This document shows, piece after piece, positions 37,411 to 46,632 of a stretch of 64,000 bases of DNA; the stretch's first letter is position 1; every line of letters begins with the position of its first letter. The translations under genes and the position numbers were made by a program. Under the pieces are notes generated by a model. That model did no database searches. It was given only the letters and a program-made list of their open reading frames with translations, and was not told where the DNA came from. The stretch spans positions 945,501 to 1,009,500 of the forward strand of contig NZ_BQYI01000001.1 of the NCBI RefSeq assembly GCF_027923405.1, written 5' to 3'. The DNA is from Paenibacillus sp. YYML68. Its GTDB lineage: Bacteria > Bacillota > Bacilli > Paenibacillales > NBRC-103111.

Positions 37411-38304
37411 ATGAGAGTTGCTATTCTTGATACGATCTGGTCAGGGGCACGTGAATTATTTGAACAATCAGGCTTTGAGGTGAATTCCCAGCCTGAAGGA
37501 TCAGAGGTCATTATTGTGCGTAGTGGTATCAAGTTAAGGAAGGATGACATTGACTACTTATATAAAAGCGGGTTGCGGTTGATTTTAAGAGCAGGTTCTG
37601 GGCTGGATAATATTGACACAGTAACCTGCAAGTCACTAGGAATTGAAGTCGTTGCGTTTCCTGGACTGAATGCAAATAGTGTCGCTGAAGTTACACTTGC
37701 TTTTATGCTTGCAACTTCTCATCGCTTATGGGAAGGCGGAGTAGGTCTTGTAAAAGGCGAGTTTAGAAAAAACCAGTTGTGGGGAGAAAACTTAACCAAT
37801 AAAAAGATAGCAATCATAGGCTACGGAAAGACAGGCAGAGCTACTACACAATTATTGTTAAATCTAGGTGTGAAAAAAGTTTATGTGCATACCCGTTCAA
37901 AGCTGAATGACGATATGAATGGTAAAGTAATCAGCAGCTCACTGGAAGAGTGTCTCACTGCTGATATTATTTCTCTTCATGTTCCATTAACAGCTAGCAC
38001 GATAGATCTCATTAATCATGAGAATGTAAATAAACTTAAAAAAGGAACGATTCTAATCAATATGGCTAGAAGGGAAGTGGTTAATCACGAAGCAGTTAAA
38101 GCCGCTATACTTACTCAGACGATTTCGAGCTACGCCTCAGATGTATTAGACCCGATTATGGATCACGATTTGCTCAGTAAGGATAATGTACTTGCTACTC
38201 CTCACCTAGGGGCGCAATGTGAAAGTATCCAAGAAGAGATTGCTAGGAATATGAACGAATGGTTGAAAAAATGGAGGGTAGAGCATGAACATATTCGATG
38301 CTGA
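37411..38304 (+). CDS. D-2-hydroxyacid dehydrogenase family, possible phosphonopyruvate reductase
   Basis: A 297-residue NAD-dependent dehydrogenase of the phosphoglycerate dehydrogenase type. RAGSGLDNID, IAIIGYGKTGRATTQLL (dinucleotide fold), ISLHVPLT, catalytic Arg220 in LINMARREVVN and His265 in TPHLGA are present. The position that usually holds the catalytic Glu (DVF..EP) reads DVLDPIM, so the acid partner of His265 is not in its normal place. It lies in the same operon as a PEP mutase; some phosphonate pathways reduce phosphonopyruvate to phosphonolactate with a 2-hydroxyacid dehydrogenase. Serine-type metabolism is the alternative. Confidence 0.82.
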   Translation: MRVAILDTIWSGARELFEQSGFEVNSQPEGSEVIIVRSGIKLRKDDIDYLYKSGLRLILRAGSGLDNIDTVTCKSLGIEVVAFPGLNANSVAEVTLAFMLATSHRLWEGGVGLVKGEFRKNQLWGENLTNKKIAIIGYGKTGRATTQLLLNLGVKKVYVHTRSKLNDDMNGKVISSSLEECLTADIISLHVPLTASTIDLINHENVNKLKKGTILINMARREVVNHEAVKAAILTQTISSYASDVLDPIMDHDLLSKDNVLATPHLGAQCESIQEEIARNMNEWLKKWRVEHEHIRC

Positions 38305-39268
38305 TTTGCATTGGATTGAGATGGAGCATGACTTAATAAAAAAAGCAGGGTTGTTACGGTCAAGAGTGATGCCTAGAGATGGTTGGGATCGAACATTAGG
38401 TGGTAAATTTCCTGAGAAAGCAATCTCACAGAAAGACCTACTACATTTTATGGAGAGTAATGTTATATCCAAGGCTGCAATCCATCCTACGCGTTGCTTA
38501 TCACTAGGGATGATACAGGAACGTGCCATTGCTGCACAGATTGCTGAGTCATTCCACCAATATGTGCTTGAGCAAATGGTTCAACTACCTAAAGATAAGA
38601 TTTTTCCAATGGCATTAGCTGTTCCTCAAGACATTGATTATACCATAAGAAAATTACCTCAATATAAAGAGATGGGGTTTCACGGTATTCTCTTATTGCC
38701 TCATGGGCACAACAAGGTCTTGGGTGATGAAGAGTTTATGGAGTTTTATGCCACTTGTGAGGATTTAGGAATGACAGTCACCATCCATGCTAATTCTTTC
38801 GGTGCGATAGGGACAGCGGGATATTCTAGATTTGCAGAGGTACATTGCTTGTCATTTCCGGTTGAATTGATCAGGCAATTTATAAGCATGACATTATCCG
38901 GTGTATTCGAGATCTATCCTAAGCTTCACGTCGCGTTTCTCGAGGCAGGGGTGGGTTGGATGCCTTACTGGATTAATCGTTTAGATGATGAATTCGATAA
39001 GAGGCATGAGGAATTACCAATTGAGAGTCGCCCATCCGAAATATTAAAAAAATCAAAAGTTTATGTGAGTTGTAGTGGATATGAGAAAGAAATAGCGGAG
39101 GTTGATGGTCTACTAGGTGGTGGAGTGCTGTGGCAATCTGATTATCCACATTGGGATCATACTAATCATGTTAGTGTAGAAGTAATCAAAAATCGTATTT
39201 CGGAAGACTTATTTCGAAAAGTAATGTGGGATAATCCGTTAGAATGCTACTTGAAGTATACGGAATAG
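38285..39268 (+). CDS. Amidohydrolase family 2 (decarboxylase-like), copy 1
   Basis: A 327-residue TIM-barrel metal enzyme of the ACMSD/resorcylate decarboxylase group. It shows FDADLHWIE at the start, TIHANSFG in the middle, LEAGVGWMPYWINRLD, and WQSDYPHWD as the final metal-site motif. Members decarboxylate aromatic or unsaturated acids or hydrolyse C-C or C-N bonds. It overlaps the dehydrogenase gene by 20 bases. A second member lies 1 kb downstream. Substrate unknown. Confidence 0.82.
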   Translation: MNIFDADLHWIEMEHDLIKKAGLLRSRVMPRDGWDRTLGGKFPEKAISQKDLLHFMESNVISKAAIHPTRCLSLGMIQERAIAAQIAESFHQYVLEQMVQLPKDKIFPMALAVPQDIDYTIRKLPQYKEMGFHGILLLPHGHNKVLGDEEFMEFYATCEDLGMTVTIHANSFGAIGTAGYSRFAEVHCLSFPVELIRQFISMTLSGVFEIYPKLHVAFLEAGVGWMPYWINRLDDEFDKRHEELPIESRPSEILKKSKVYVSCSGYEKEIAEVDGLLGGGVLWQSDYPHWDHTNHVSVEVIKNRISEDLFRKVMWDNPLECYLKYTE

Positions 39269-39279
39269 GGGGAGAAAGC

Positions 39280-40287
39280 TTGTTAGTAGAGATTCCCGAA
39301 TTTATTTCAAATGCAGCACATGTAGAGATTCTAGATCAAGGTTTGGTTCGTTCGAATACGATAGTAGCTATATGTAGTGATATTGAATTAAATATAACTT
39401 TAAACTTAAAAACCCAGAGAGAATGCAATCTAGTGTTTTTCAATGAATTGAATAAAGAAAACACTAAGGTTATAGGTAAACTACTAAGCAGTAATGCAGT
39501 GACCGAGGATCTCTTATTAGGGTATTGGATGTCCGCCCACAGCGCTTTTCGGGCCATGCAAGCCAATGAAGGTGAAGGAGGGCAGGTAGCGGCATCTGCT
39601 GTTCCAGTCAAATTTCTTGTTAAAAGAAATGATGGATTACAAGTTTTTATTGATGCCTTAGAGAACCAAAATCTTGAAGATGGAGACATCGTTGTCATTG
39701 CGGATAAACCGATCGCAATAGCTACTAATCGGGTAATCCCTAGGTCTCTACTTGGTGAAGCTGACCCTAAATTTTTAAGTTATGATGATCGAATAAAATT
39801 GGTATCGAAGATCAATCTCGCTAGCCAAATATCACTCTACCCCAAGAATATACTGATGATAGACTACATAGATGAGCTGGAGGCTAGTTTGGGAGCATAT
39901 AACCATAATAGACTGTGCTACGTAATTTCTTCAATGATTCACAGCCAGCTCGGAAAAAAAGTAGATGTCGTGATTAGCGATTCAGATACAGGCGTCGATC
40001 AAGCTCAACCACTCATTGGATTTCCAACAGTGGGTTCGACTCCACTAGGTGTGACAGCCGGCTTATCCATTTATGAGGCGCTACGAGTTAGTGCATTAGC
40101 AGAGTTGGTACGGGGACACAACAGATTGATTCCGATTGTCATTTCTAAACCAAGTGCACGTAATCAGATAAGACCTCATATCGGTTCTGAACGTAATTAT
40201 CCAGGAATGATTCATATCAATCTTGAGCAGGAGTTTCATAGAGGACTACTAACATCTGTATACTGGGAGGTGCAAAAGAATGACTGA
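39280..40287 (+). CDS. CofE-like (F420 gamma-glutamyl ligase type) amide ligase
   Basis: A 335-residue protein resembling CofE, which adds glutamate to F420-0 with GTP. Similar parts are LEDGDIVVIADKPIAIATNRVIP and VDVVISDSDTG, the metal-binding loop, followed by PLGVTAGLSIYEALR. No other F420 gene is present, so the ligase probably forms an amide in this pathway. The frame opens at ATG 39244 inside the preceding gene, but the TTG at 39280 lies after GGGGGAGAAAG and 11 bases past the previous stop, and is the likelier start. Confidence 0.7.
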   Translation: MLVEIPEFISNAAHVEILDQGLVRSNTIVAICSDIELNITLNLKTQRECNLVFFNELNKENTKVIGKLLSSNAVTEDLLLGYWMSAHSAFRAMQANEGEGGQVAASAVPVKFLVKRNDGLQVFIDALENQNLEDGDIVVIADKPIAIATNRVIPRSLLGEADPKFLSYDDRIKLVSKINLASQISLYPKNILMIDYIDELEASLGAYNHNRLCYVISSMIHSQLGKKVDVVISDSDTGVDQAQPLIGFPTVGSTPLGVTAGLSIYEALRVSALAELVRGHNRLIPIVISKPSARNQIRPHIGSERNYPGMIHINLEQEFHRGLLTSVYWEVQKND

Positions 40288-41347
40288 TAAATTAAAAATT
40301 TTTGATGTCGATCAGCATTTGTGTGATTTGAATATATGCGACTGGGAATTGAATGTTCCGACGCACCTTCAGCACAAAGCACCAAAAAATGTAGTGGTGA
40401 ATGGTGTAGAAAGGCTGTGGATTGAAAACAAGTTATATCCGAAGGAGTCAGGCTTCGGCGTCGGGAGTCCAATGGGTTCGAAGGCTGGAGGGAACGTTAC
40501 CCTAGAGAAGAGACTGAGCTGGATGAGTACCGTTGGGATTGATGGTGCCATTTTTACTCCTGGTAACTTAGGGATGGCGATACACTCTATTGAGGATATT
40601 GAATTGAAGCATGCTGTATGCCAAACATACCGGGAGTGGCAATTGGAGCAGGCAGTAATCGGTGGATCACACTGTTTTGCAGGCATATTGACAGATCCTT
40701 TCTCATTACCTACGAAGTCCTTCCTCGCTCATGAACAAGTTTGTAGCTTATATATGCGTCCTACTAACGCCCAACAAATTCATATGTGGGAAGAGCCTAT
40801 GCACAACGTGTATAAATTAGCATGTGAAATGGATCTCCCTATCATATTACATGGGGGTACTGGCTACTATCAAAATTCCCCTGTTTCGGATCAGTATGAT
40901 AACTATTTCTACTCACACTTGTTCTCCCACACGGTAGAAATGCAAATGGCATTAAGCGAGCTCATTGGACATGGTATTTTCAGAGAATATAAGAATCTGA
41001 AAATTATATTCGTTGAGGCCGGTGTTTCATGGGTTCCAAGCTTTGTAGCTCGATTGCATCATCATATGAAAAGACTTGGAAAGTACATCCCTGGTAAAGG
41101 GGTAGATGTATATGAAACACTATATAATAACTGTATGTTTAGTGTCTTTAATGAGGATGCAGAAGGCTTGGGTAATTTTTTAATCGAGAATCATTGGATG
41201 AAGGCTGCCTTAGGTAGTGATTACCCACACTGGGATACGATGAATGTGATGGGGATTCTTAAAGATGTACACGGTGAGATTAGAAACAAAGTTGCTTATC
41301 AAAACGCGTTCGACTTTTTACGTATCGGCGCTGAGACTGTGAAATAG
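40280..41347 (+). CDS. Amidohydrolase family 2, copy 2
   Basis: A 355-residue relative of the protein at 38285, with FDVDQHLCD at the start, PIILHGGTG in the middle, FVEAGVSWVPSFVARLHHHM, and LGSDYPHWD near the end. It overlaps the CofE-like gene by 8 bases. The two amidohydrolases have diverged strongly and so probably act on different intermediates. The reaction is not known; decarboxylation or hydrolysis are the family options. Confidence 0.82.
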   Translation: MTDKLKIFDVDQHLCDLNICDWELNVPTHLQHKAPKNVVVNGVERLWIENKLYPKESGFGVGSPMGSKAGGNVTLEKRLSWMSTVGIDGAIFTPGNLGMAIHSIEDIELKHAVCQTYREWQLEQAVIGGSHCFAGILTDPFSLPTKSFLAHEQVCSLYMRPTNAQQIHMWEEPMHNVYKLACEMDLPIILHGGTGYYQNSPVSDQYDNYFYSHLFSHTVEMQMALSELIGHGIFREYKNLKIIFVEAGVSWVPSFVARLHHHMKRLGKYIPGKGVDVYETLYNNCMFSVFNEDAEGLGNFLIENHWMKAALGSDYPHWDTMNVMGILKDVHGEIRNKVAYQNAFDFLRIGAETVK

Positions 41348-41359
41348 CGGGTGATCATT

Positions 41360-42406
41360 ATGGATACTAATTACATTCGTGATTGTCATATGTTACTGGA
41401 GTATTGTAAGACAAGTGATAGTTCCTTGCTTGATCAAAGATTACAAGAAGGAGCTATTGACTGGGGGAACCTTCTATACTTTGCAGATCTCAATGGGTTA
41501 CTTGGATTTCTGTGGAAGTTAACAGATGGATTGGAAGATAGTCGTGTTCCTTGGCGAGTCGCTGTTCGACTCAATGAGTTTATTAAGAAACAAGAAAATA
41601 GATGGCGTAATTACAGTGAAGTGATTTTCAATCTGCTTCATGATGGAGCTATTAAAGGACAACCTATTTTATTAAAGGGAGGGGCGTTTAAGCATACCAT
41701 CTACAAAGAGTCGCCCAACATCCGAGGAATTGGTGACATTGATCTTTTGTTTCACAGTAGTGATGCTCAAAGGGTTGAACAATATTTAATAGAGCAAGGC
41801 TTTTGGCTTCGTTCGGGTAAAAACGGGTCAACGGCATTTAAAGAGCTAGGCAATGATCGATTGGTTGTGGATGTACATGTAGGAGATCCCTCTAAGAATG
41901 ATAGAAATCCTTATGATACTTTTATGGTTTTCAAAGACGAAGCAATACCAATTGGAAATGGTATCCTTACTATATCCCATGAACTTTCGTTAATCTATGC
42001 GTGTAAACATTTCTGTGAGCATGAAGAAGATTTCAGGAAAGTGTTTCATCAGGACGATGTAAGGCTCTTTAGACTAGTGGATATATTCTTATTATGTAGG
42101 CTTGTTAACTTTGGTAAGGTGAAGCAGCTTGCAAGTGAATTAAACTGGATGAATTATTTAGAGCGTACCCTATGGTATGTCAAAGAAATCTTCGGCTACA
42201 ATTTTGAATTAACTCCTGGACATGAAATGGGAACTGAGCGAATGAGTACGCCGATTGGTTCTTATACATGGCCTTGGGCGATTAGGGAACGGGTGCTCAG
42301 GCTAGACCGCGCTGAATGGCTTGCGAGTGCTATGGGTGACCAGGGAAAAAGAAGTGATTGGTATACATCCAAAGAAGGTAACAAAAATCCAACATTGCCT
42401 TTATAG
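41360..42406 (+). CDS. Nucleotidyltransferase family protein (NTP_transf_5), copy 1
   Basis: A 348-residue protein. The core QPILLKGGAFKHTIYKESPNIRGIGDIDLLF holds a GDIDLL metal motif of the NTP_transf_5 (PF14907) family. Such proteins occur in lasso peptide and other RiPP clusters and near capsule genes; their reactions are mostly unknown. ATG 41360 follows GGGTG; GTG 41351 is an alternative. No lasso cyclase, protease or precursor gene is present here. A relative lies at 48202. Confidence 0.72.
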   Translation: MDTNYIRDCHMLLEYCKTSDSSLLDQRLQEGAIDWGNLLYFADLNGLLGFLWKLTDGLEDSRVPWRVAVRLNEFIKKQENRWRNYSEVIFNLLHDGAIKGQPILLKGGAFKHTIYKESPNIRGIGDIDLLFHSSDAQRVEQYLIEQGFWLRSGKNGSTAFKELGNDRLVVDVHVGDPSKNDRNPYDTFMVFKDEAIPIGNGILTISHELSLIYACKHFCEHEEDFRKVFHQDDVRLFRLVDIFLLCRLVNFGKVKQLASELNWMNYLERTLWYVKEIFGYNFELTPGHEMGTERMSTPIGSYTWPWAIRERVLRLDRAEWLASAMGDQGKRSDWYTSKEGNKNPTLPL

Positions 42407-42420
42407 GAGATAAAAAAAGT

Positions 42421-43137
42421 ATGAATCCAAACAGCAGCTCACCATTTGTGGGCATTTGGACACAGTCTCCCAGTAAGGAGGTTTCCCAAGTTGTTCGAAG
42501 AAGTCCTTTTCTAAGATGGATTGCCGTTGACCTGCAGCATGGGTATTGGTCTTTAAGTGAACTCGAAAGTTTTTTATCTTGCTGTGGCACAAGCAGTTTC
42601 AATAAGGTTATTCCGCTAGTGAGGACAGGCATACAACCGAGAGCGGCGGATATTAACGCTATACTAGACGCTGGAGCTTGGGGAGTCATCATTCCTTGTG
42701 TCGAGAGTGTGGAACAAGTTTCCGAAATTAGAATGTGGTCAAGCTATCCCCCGTACGGCAACAGGAGTGTTTCAAGATGCTTCGGGATGCCGAATACAGG
42801 GTTACAATTGGACCAATATATTGAATGGTCTCATCACAATCTCCAACTGATTTCGATGATCGAAACTGAAAAAGGATTACAGAGCATAGATAAAATCGCT
42901 CTTGTGTCCGATGGAATTATGTTTGGAATGAAAGATCTATCTTTATCATTATCCATTCACATCGACGAGGTACTGAAGTTGGTGAATGAGACAATAGCAA
43001 AGCATAGTGGACTTATGGGGAAGTTTGGTTATGTGGGTATTCCTGACTGTGAGGTGAAACATTATAATCCCTATTTTAGGTCGATCGGAACAATCAGAGA
43101 TTTACTCGAACAAGGAATCTCAAGCGTATCTAGATAA
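42421..43137 (+). CDS. HpcH/HpaI aldolase family protein
   Basis: A 238-residue TIM-barrel protein of the PEP/pyruvate superfamily. IAVDLQHGYWSL matches the DxEHG catalytic region, ILDAGAWGVIIPCVES holds metal and substrate positions, and ISMIETEKGLQSID carries the metal-binding Glu. HpcH/HpaI enzymes make or cleave C-C bonds of 2-keto-4-hydroxy acids using pyruvate. With PEP mutase in the same operon, a pyruvate- or phosphonopyruvate-type donor is possible. Slightly shorter than usual (about 250-260). Confidence 0.8.
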   Translation: MNPNSSSPFVGIWTQSPSKEVSQVVRRSPFLRWIAVDLQHGYWSLSELESFLSCCGTSSFNKVIPLVRTGIQPRAADINAILDAGAWGVIIPCVESVEQVSEIRMWSSYPPYGNRSVSRCFGMPNTGLQLDQYIEWSHHNLQLISMIETEKGLQSIDKIALVSDGIMFGMKDLSLSLSIHIDEVLKLVNETIAKHSGLMGKFGYVGIPDCEVKHYNPYFRSIGTIRDLLEQGISSVSR

Positions 43138-43162
43138 TGGGCACGGTGGAGATTCCGGTTCT

Positions 43163-44171
43163 GTGCTTGTGGATATAGGTACTTCCTTAGTCAAATATGG
43201 AAAAGGGTTATCAGCAGTAAGGCTAAAAAAACAATCGATATGGTTAAGCAAAGCTCCAGACTGTGTGAAAGAGGGCTTTCCTGAAATATACGGCTATGGC
43301 TGGAATGGAGAAGAAGCATGGCTATGCATGAAAAAGCTTAAGATGAGAACGCTCAGTGAGGCTATTATTATGCAAGAAATAGAAGGGGATGATGCAGTTC
43401 GAGTAGTTGATAACGTTCTTGGATGGCTGTACAGAAATATGTACGTAATTCAACAAAAAACAAGCAGGCCGCATATCAATCTATTAGTGAGTCAAACCCA
43501 ATTGCGGGCTGAAATGATCGTTGAATCTAATAATCAACAACTAACTAACTAACTTAATTAACAATGAAACGATAATGATTAACGGAACCCCAATGTTTGG
43601 CTTGAAAAAAATAATAAAATTAATTCAAAAACAAGAACAAATATTAAAGCTCTGCATGACCGATAAGGCATTATTTTTGCACGGGGACCTCCATACGGGA
43701 AATATTTTGTTTAATGATTTCGGTGAAAAGTTAATTGACCCACGTGGGGATTTTATAGATGGTAGTACATATTTTGATGTTTGCTATGATACAGGGAAGT
43801 TATTACATGATCTTCATGCTAAATATTCCTTGGTTCGAGGCGGACACTTTGATCTGAAGGTTGAGGATAACAGCTATTGGTGGAGTGTAAAGAGGGATGC
43901 TCCATTCGCTACTTATGAAAAGTTGCTCGCTTACTATTATCAATGGATGCAACGAGAACAAAGTCACGGAAATGACTCGATGCTGATCCCCAAAGCATTA
44001 TTATCAGAAGGATTATTACTATGCGGAATAGTACCTTTTCACTTGAAGCATACAGAGAGATCGATTGTGTTATTGATTAGTGGAATCGTCTTGTTAAATA
44101 AATGGTACGGGTGGTCATCAAATAAATTGGCCATATCAGACTTGTTTCTGCCGCTAGATTATAATAGTTGA
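43163..44171 (+). pseudogene. Phosphotransferase-type kinase gene split by an (AACT)4 repeat
   Basis: Two adjacent frames together make one kinase. The first (GTG 43163 to TAA 43552, 129 residues) holds the N-lobe (YGKGLSAVRLKKQ, EEAWLCMKKL). The second (to 44171) holds ALFLHGDLHTGNILF and KLIDPRGDF, the catalytic loop and metal site of an aminoglycoside-phosphotransferase-like fold. The joint is a run of four AACT units at 43539-43554. Removing one 4-base unit gives one open frame of 334 residues with no stop. The gene is either broken or switched on and off by repeat slippage. Confidence 0.8.
43539..43554 (+). repeat. (AACT)4 tetranucleotide repeat inside kinase gene
   Basis: Four perfect tandem AACT units in coding sequence. 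The present count puts a TAA stop in frame at 43550-43552; three units would join the upstream and downstream frames. Tetranucleotide tracts in coding sequence are a known substrate for slipped-strand mispairing, though four units is short. Confidence 0.8.
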
Positions 44172-44181
44172 GGAGATATTT

Positions 44182-45057
44182 ATGACTACTAATACAAAAG
44201 CTAATGTGTTGAGAGAAATGTTAAAGGATCGTTCAACGATCAAGATGGGTGCAGGTGTCCATGATGCAATATCAGCGAAACTAGCCGAAAAAGCGGGTTT
44301 TGATTTTATATGGATTAGTGGCTTAGGACTTTCTAGTGTCAATGGCGTACCTGACGGAAGTTTACTTACATTCGGCGATTTTTTACCCGCATTCTCGATG
44401 ATTTCTCAATCGGTTCATATTCCTGTTATTGCGGATTGTGACAACGGTTATGGCGACGCAGCGAATGCAAGCTTTACAGCGGTTCAAATAATAAATAGAA
44501 CAAATCTTGCAGGTATATGCATTGAGGATAATCCCTATCCTAAACGAAACAGCCTGGTTAGTGGTCATGATCGCTTACTTGTCACCCAACAGGAGATGGT
44601 TCATAAAATAAGTGCTATACGTGACTCGGTTGGAGATGATTTATTTGTTATTGGAAGGTGTGAGTCGTTAATTGCAGGCGAGGGTATTGATGATGCATTA
44701 CTTCGTGCAAAGGCATATGTATCCGCAGGAGCCGATGCTATTCTGATTCATACGAAAGATAAATTGGCTCAAGAGGTAGCGATGATTAGTGAAAAATGGG
44801 ATTATAGCGCGCCGTTAGTTATTGTGCCGACAGCATTCCCGCAAATATCGAGTAAGCAACTGCATGGAATGGGATACTCTATGGCGATTTATGCTAATCA
44901 AGCTCTGAGAGCAGCATTAACTTCTATTCAATATTCTTACAAATTGATAAAAGAAGACAAAGCCAACGACCTGGAAATGGAGATTATGAAGTTATCTGAA
45001 CTATTTGATTTAACCTCAACGAAATATCTGTCATACAATGAAGAGGTGAAAATATGA
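44182..45057 (+). CDS. pepM: Phosphoenolpyruvate mutase
   Basis: A 291-residue TIM barrel of the isocitrate lyase/PEP mutase superfamily. PEP mutase converts PEP to phosphonopyruvate, the entry step of nearly all phosphonates. Against the known mussel enzyme the key residues are kept: WISGLG, Asp58, Asp85 and Asp87 in ADCDNGYG, Glu115, Lys121, Asn123 and Ser124 in IEDNPYPKRNS, Arg159 in GRCESLIAG, and the His in LIHTKD. The signature EDK-x5-NS reads EDN-x5-NS here, one change outside the core set. No phosphonopyruvate decarboxylase is in the window. A lyase relative that cleaves 2-methylisocitrate-like acids is less likely because those lack the NS pair. Confidence 0.78.
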   Translation: MTTNTKANVLREMLKDRSTIKMGAGVHDAISAKLAEKAGFDFIWISGLGLSSVNGVPDGSLLTFGDFLPAFSMISQSVHIPVIADCDNGYGDAANASFTAVQIINRTNLAGICIEDNPYPKRNSLVSGHDRLLVTQQEMVHKISAIRDSVGDDLFVIGRCESLIAGEGIDDALLRAKAYVSAGADAILIHTKDKLAQEVAMISEKWDYSAPLVIVPTAFPQISSKQLHGMGYSMAIYANQALRAALTSIQYSYKLIKEDKANDLEMEIMKLSELFDLTSTKYLSYNEEVKI

Positions 45058-46229
45058 GGTTTCAATCATTTACTAATGAAAAATCTGAAAGCTTCAATTT
45101 CGCATACAGCTTCACCCTAGGTATGGTGAATTTTAGCGTATTTAGTAATGTAAAAGAGGTAATGAAGGAAATCGAACATTACATACCATTAACAACAAAC
45201 TCAAGGACGATGATACATTATGAGATCAGAATGTATATCAATGCTGAACTAAATGAATCGATTCGAAGCCACTGTTTTTCTGGTGGGGCCGATGTTTTCT
45301 CCAAACCTGATTTCTCATATAAAACAATAGTCGATGATGATGTCACGTTATTAGCTTCTAACATTGGTTTTCGTAACAGCAACAAGCATTCGATTATCAT
45401 GAATGGGAACCATATTGCAATTGTTGCTTCAGAAGAGTCTTCCGAAATATATAGAACCCCATTACGACTCATTAGAGAAATTTTTTTAAGGGAGCTGGAA
45501 AATGTAGGTGGGTGCTTCACTCATGGAGCAGCCATTGCGATAGATGAAGGCAAGAGTGGTATATTAATTATCGGAGATAATGGTGTCGGCAAAACCTCCA
45601 CAATGTGGAATTTAGTTCAACAAAAAGGTGTTGAATATATTTCAAATGATCGCTGTATTCTCCATGAGGAACAGAACGATATCGTCGTATATGGGTGGCC
45701 TCTAGCTATTCGACTTGGTATGGGTACATTGGAGCATTCGAGGCTTATAAAGGAAGGGGATAGCGAGGCCATCTTTCGAAGGGACCAAGCTTCAGGAATC
45801 TGGTCTCAAAAGTTCGAAAACGAGGAGGATGCGCTTAAATACTGGAGGAGCATGGATAAGTTAGAGATAACTCCACAAGAGATGTTTGAGTTTAAGGGAG
45901 TGATAAACAGAGGAAGTGAGAAAGTAAGCGCTGTAATTTTTCCTGATTTAAAAATAGGTAGCGGAGAAATTCGTCTGGAGCCTATAGACTGGGACGATTC
46001 CCTTGATAAGATTTTGAACGATAATTTGAGGGAACCGATAGATGAGGACTATTTAAGGGGATTCTTAAATATCAGAAAAGTAAGCGACGAGTTCTTAATC
46101 GCGGCTACTGCACAGCTCATCCGTCAATTAAAAACGAAGAAGATCTGGAAGTTGAGCGGTGATCCTAGAGATTTGTCAAGCAAGGCGGAGTCTATTGTTG
46201 ATACACTTCGAAGTCATTTGGGGAATTAG
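45054..46229 (+). CDS. HPr kinase-like P-loop kinase
   Basis: A 391-residue protein with P-loop GILIIGDNGVGKTSTMWNL near residue 173 and YISNDRCILHEE, as in HPr kinase-like proteins. FTHGAAIAID just before the P-loop is typical of HprK-like proteins found in RiPP clusters, for example the kinases that phosphorylate the C-terminus of lasso peptides. It overlaps pepM by 4 bases (ATGA). No precursor peptide was found, so the substrate is open. Confidence 0.75.
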   Translation: MRFQSFTNEKSESFNFAYSFTLGMVNFSVFSNVKEVMKEIEHYIPLTTNSRTMIHYEIRMYINAELNESIRSHCFSGGADVFSKPDFSYKTIVDDDVTLLASNIGFRNSNKHSIIMNGNHIAIVASEESSEIYRTPLRLIREIFLRELENVGGCFTHGAAIAIDEGKSGILIIGDNGVGKTSTMWNLVQQKGVEYISNDRCILHEEQNDIVVYGWPLAIRLGMGTLEHSRLIKEGDSEAIFRRDQASGIWSQKFENEEDALKYWRSMDKLEITPQEMFEFKGVINRGSEKVSAVIFPDLKIGSGEIRLEPIDWDDSLDKILNDNLREPIDEDYLRGFLNIRKVSDEFLIAATAQLIRQLKTKKIWKLSGDPRDLSSKAESIVDTLRSHLGN

Positions 46230-46632
46230 TTATGATTGAATTGTCAGCATGTCGAGTTGCAGTGTTCGATCTAGACGGGACATTAATTGATGCTAACAAT
46301 AAAGTGTTAGATGGAATCTTGGAAGGGATAGAGCATTTACATAGTAAAAAACTCAAACTATATCTTGCAAGTGGTCGTAACGTTCACTCCATGAGAACCA
46401 TCATTCCGCAACTGGATTTTCTACAACACTTTGAACCCGTAATCATTTGCAATGACGGGAACGTTCTTTATAACCAACAAACTCATGAAGTAAAAATTAT
46501 AAACTCCATTAATGATTCTATTTTGAAAGCTATATTAGCCGAGTTAGATGGGAAAGCGGATTTCGTAATCGAAAACAATAGTAGATTTTATGCTAGTTCT
46601 AAGGGAGCGGCTACCAAGTTATTTTTTATCTA

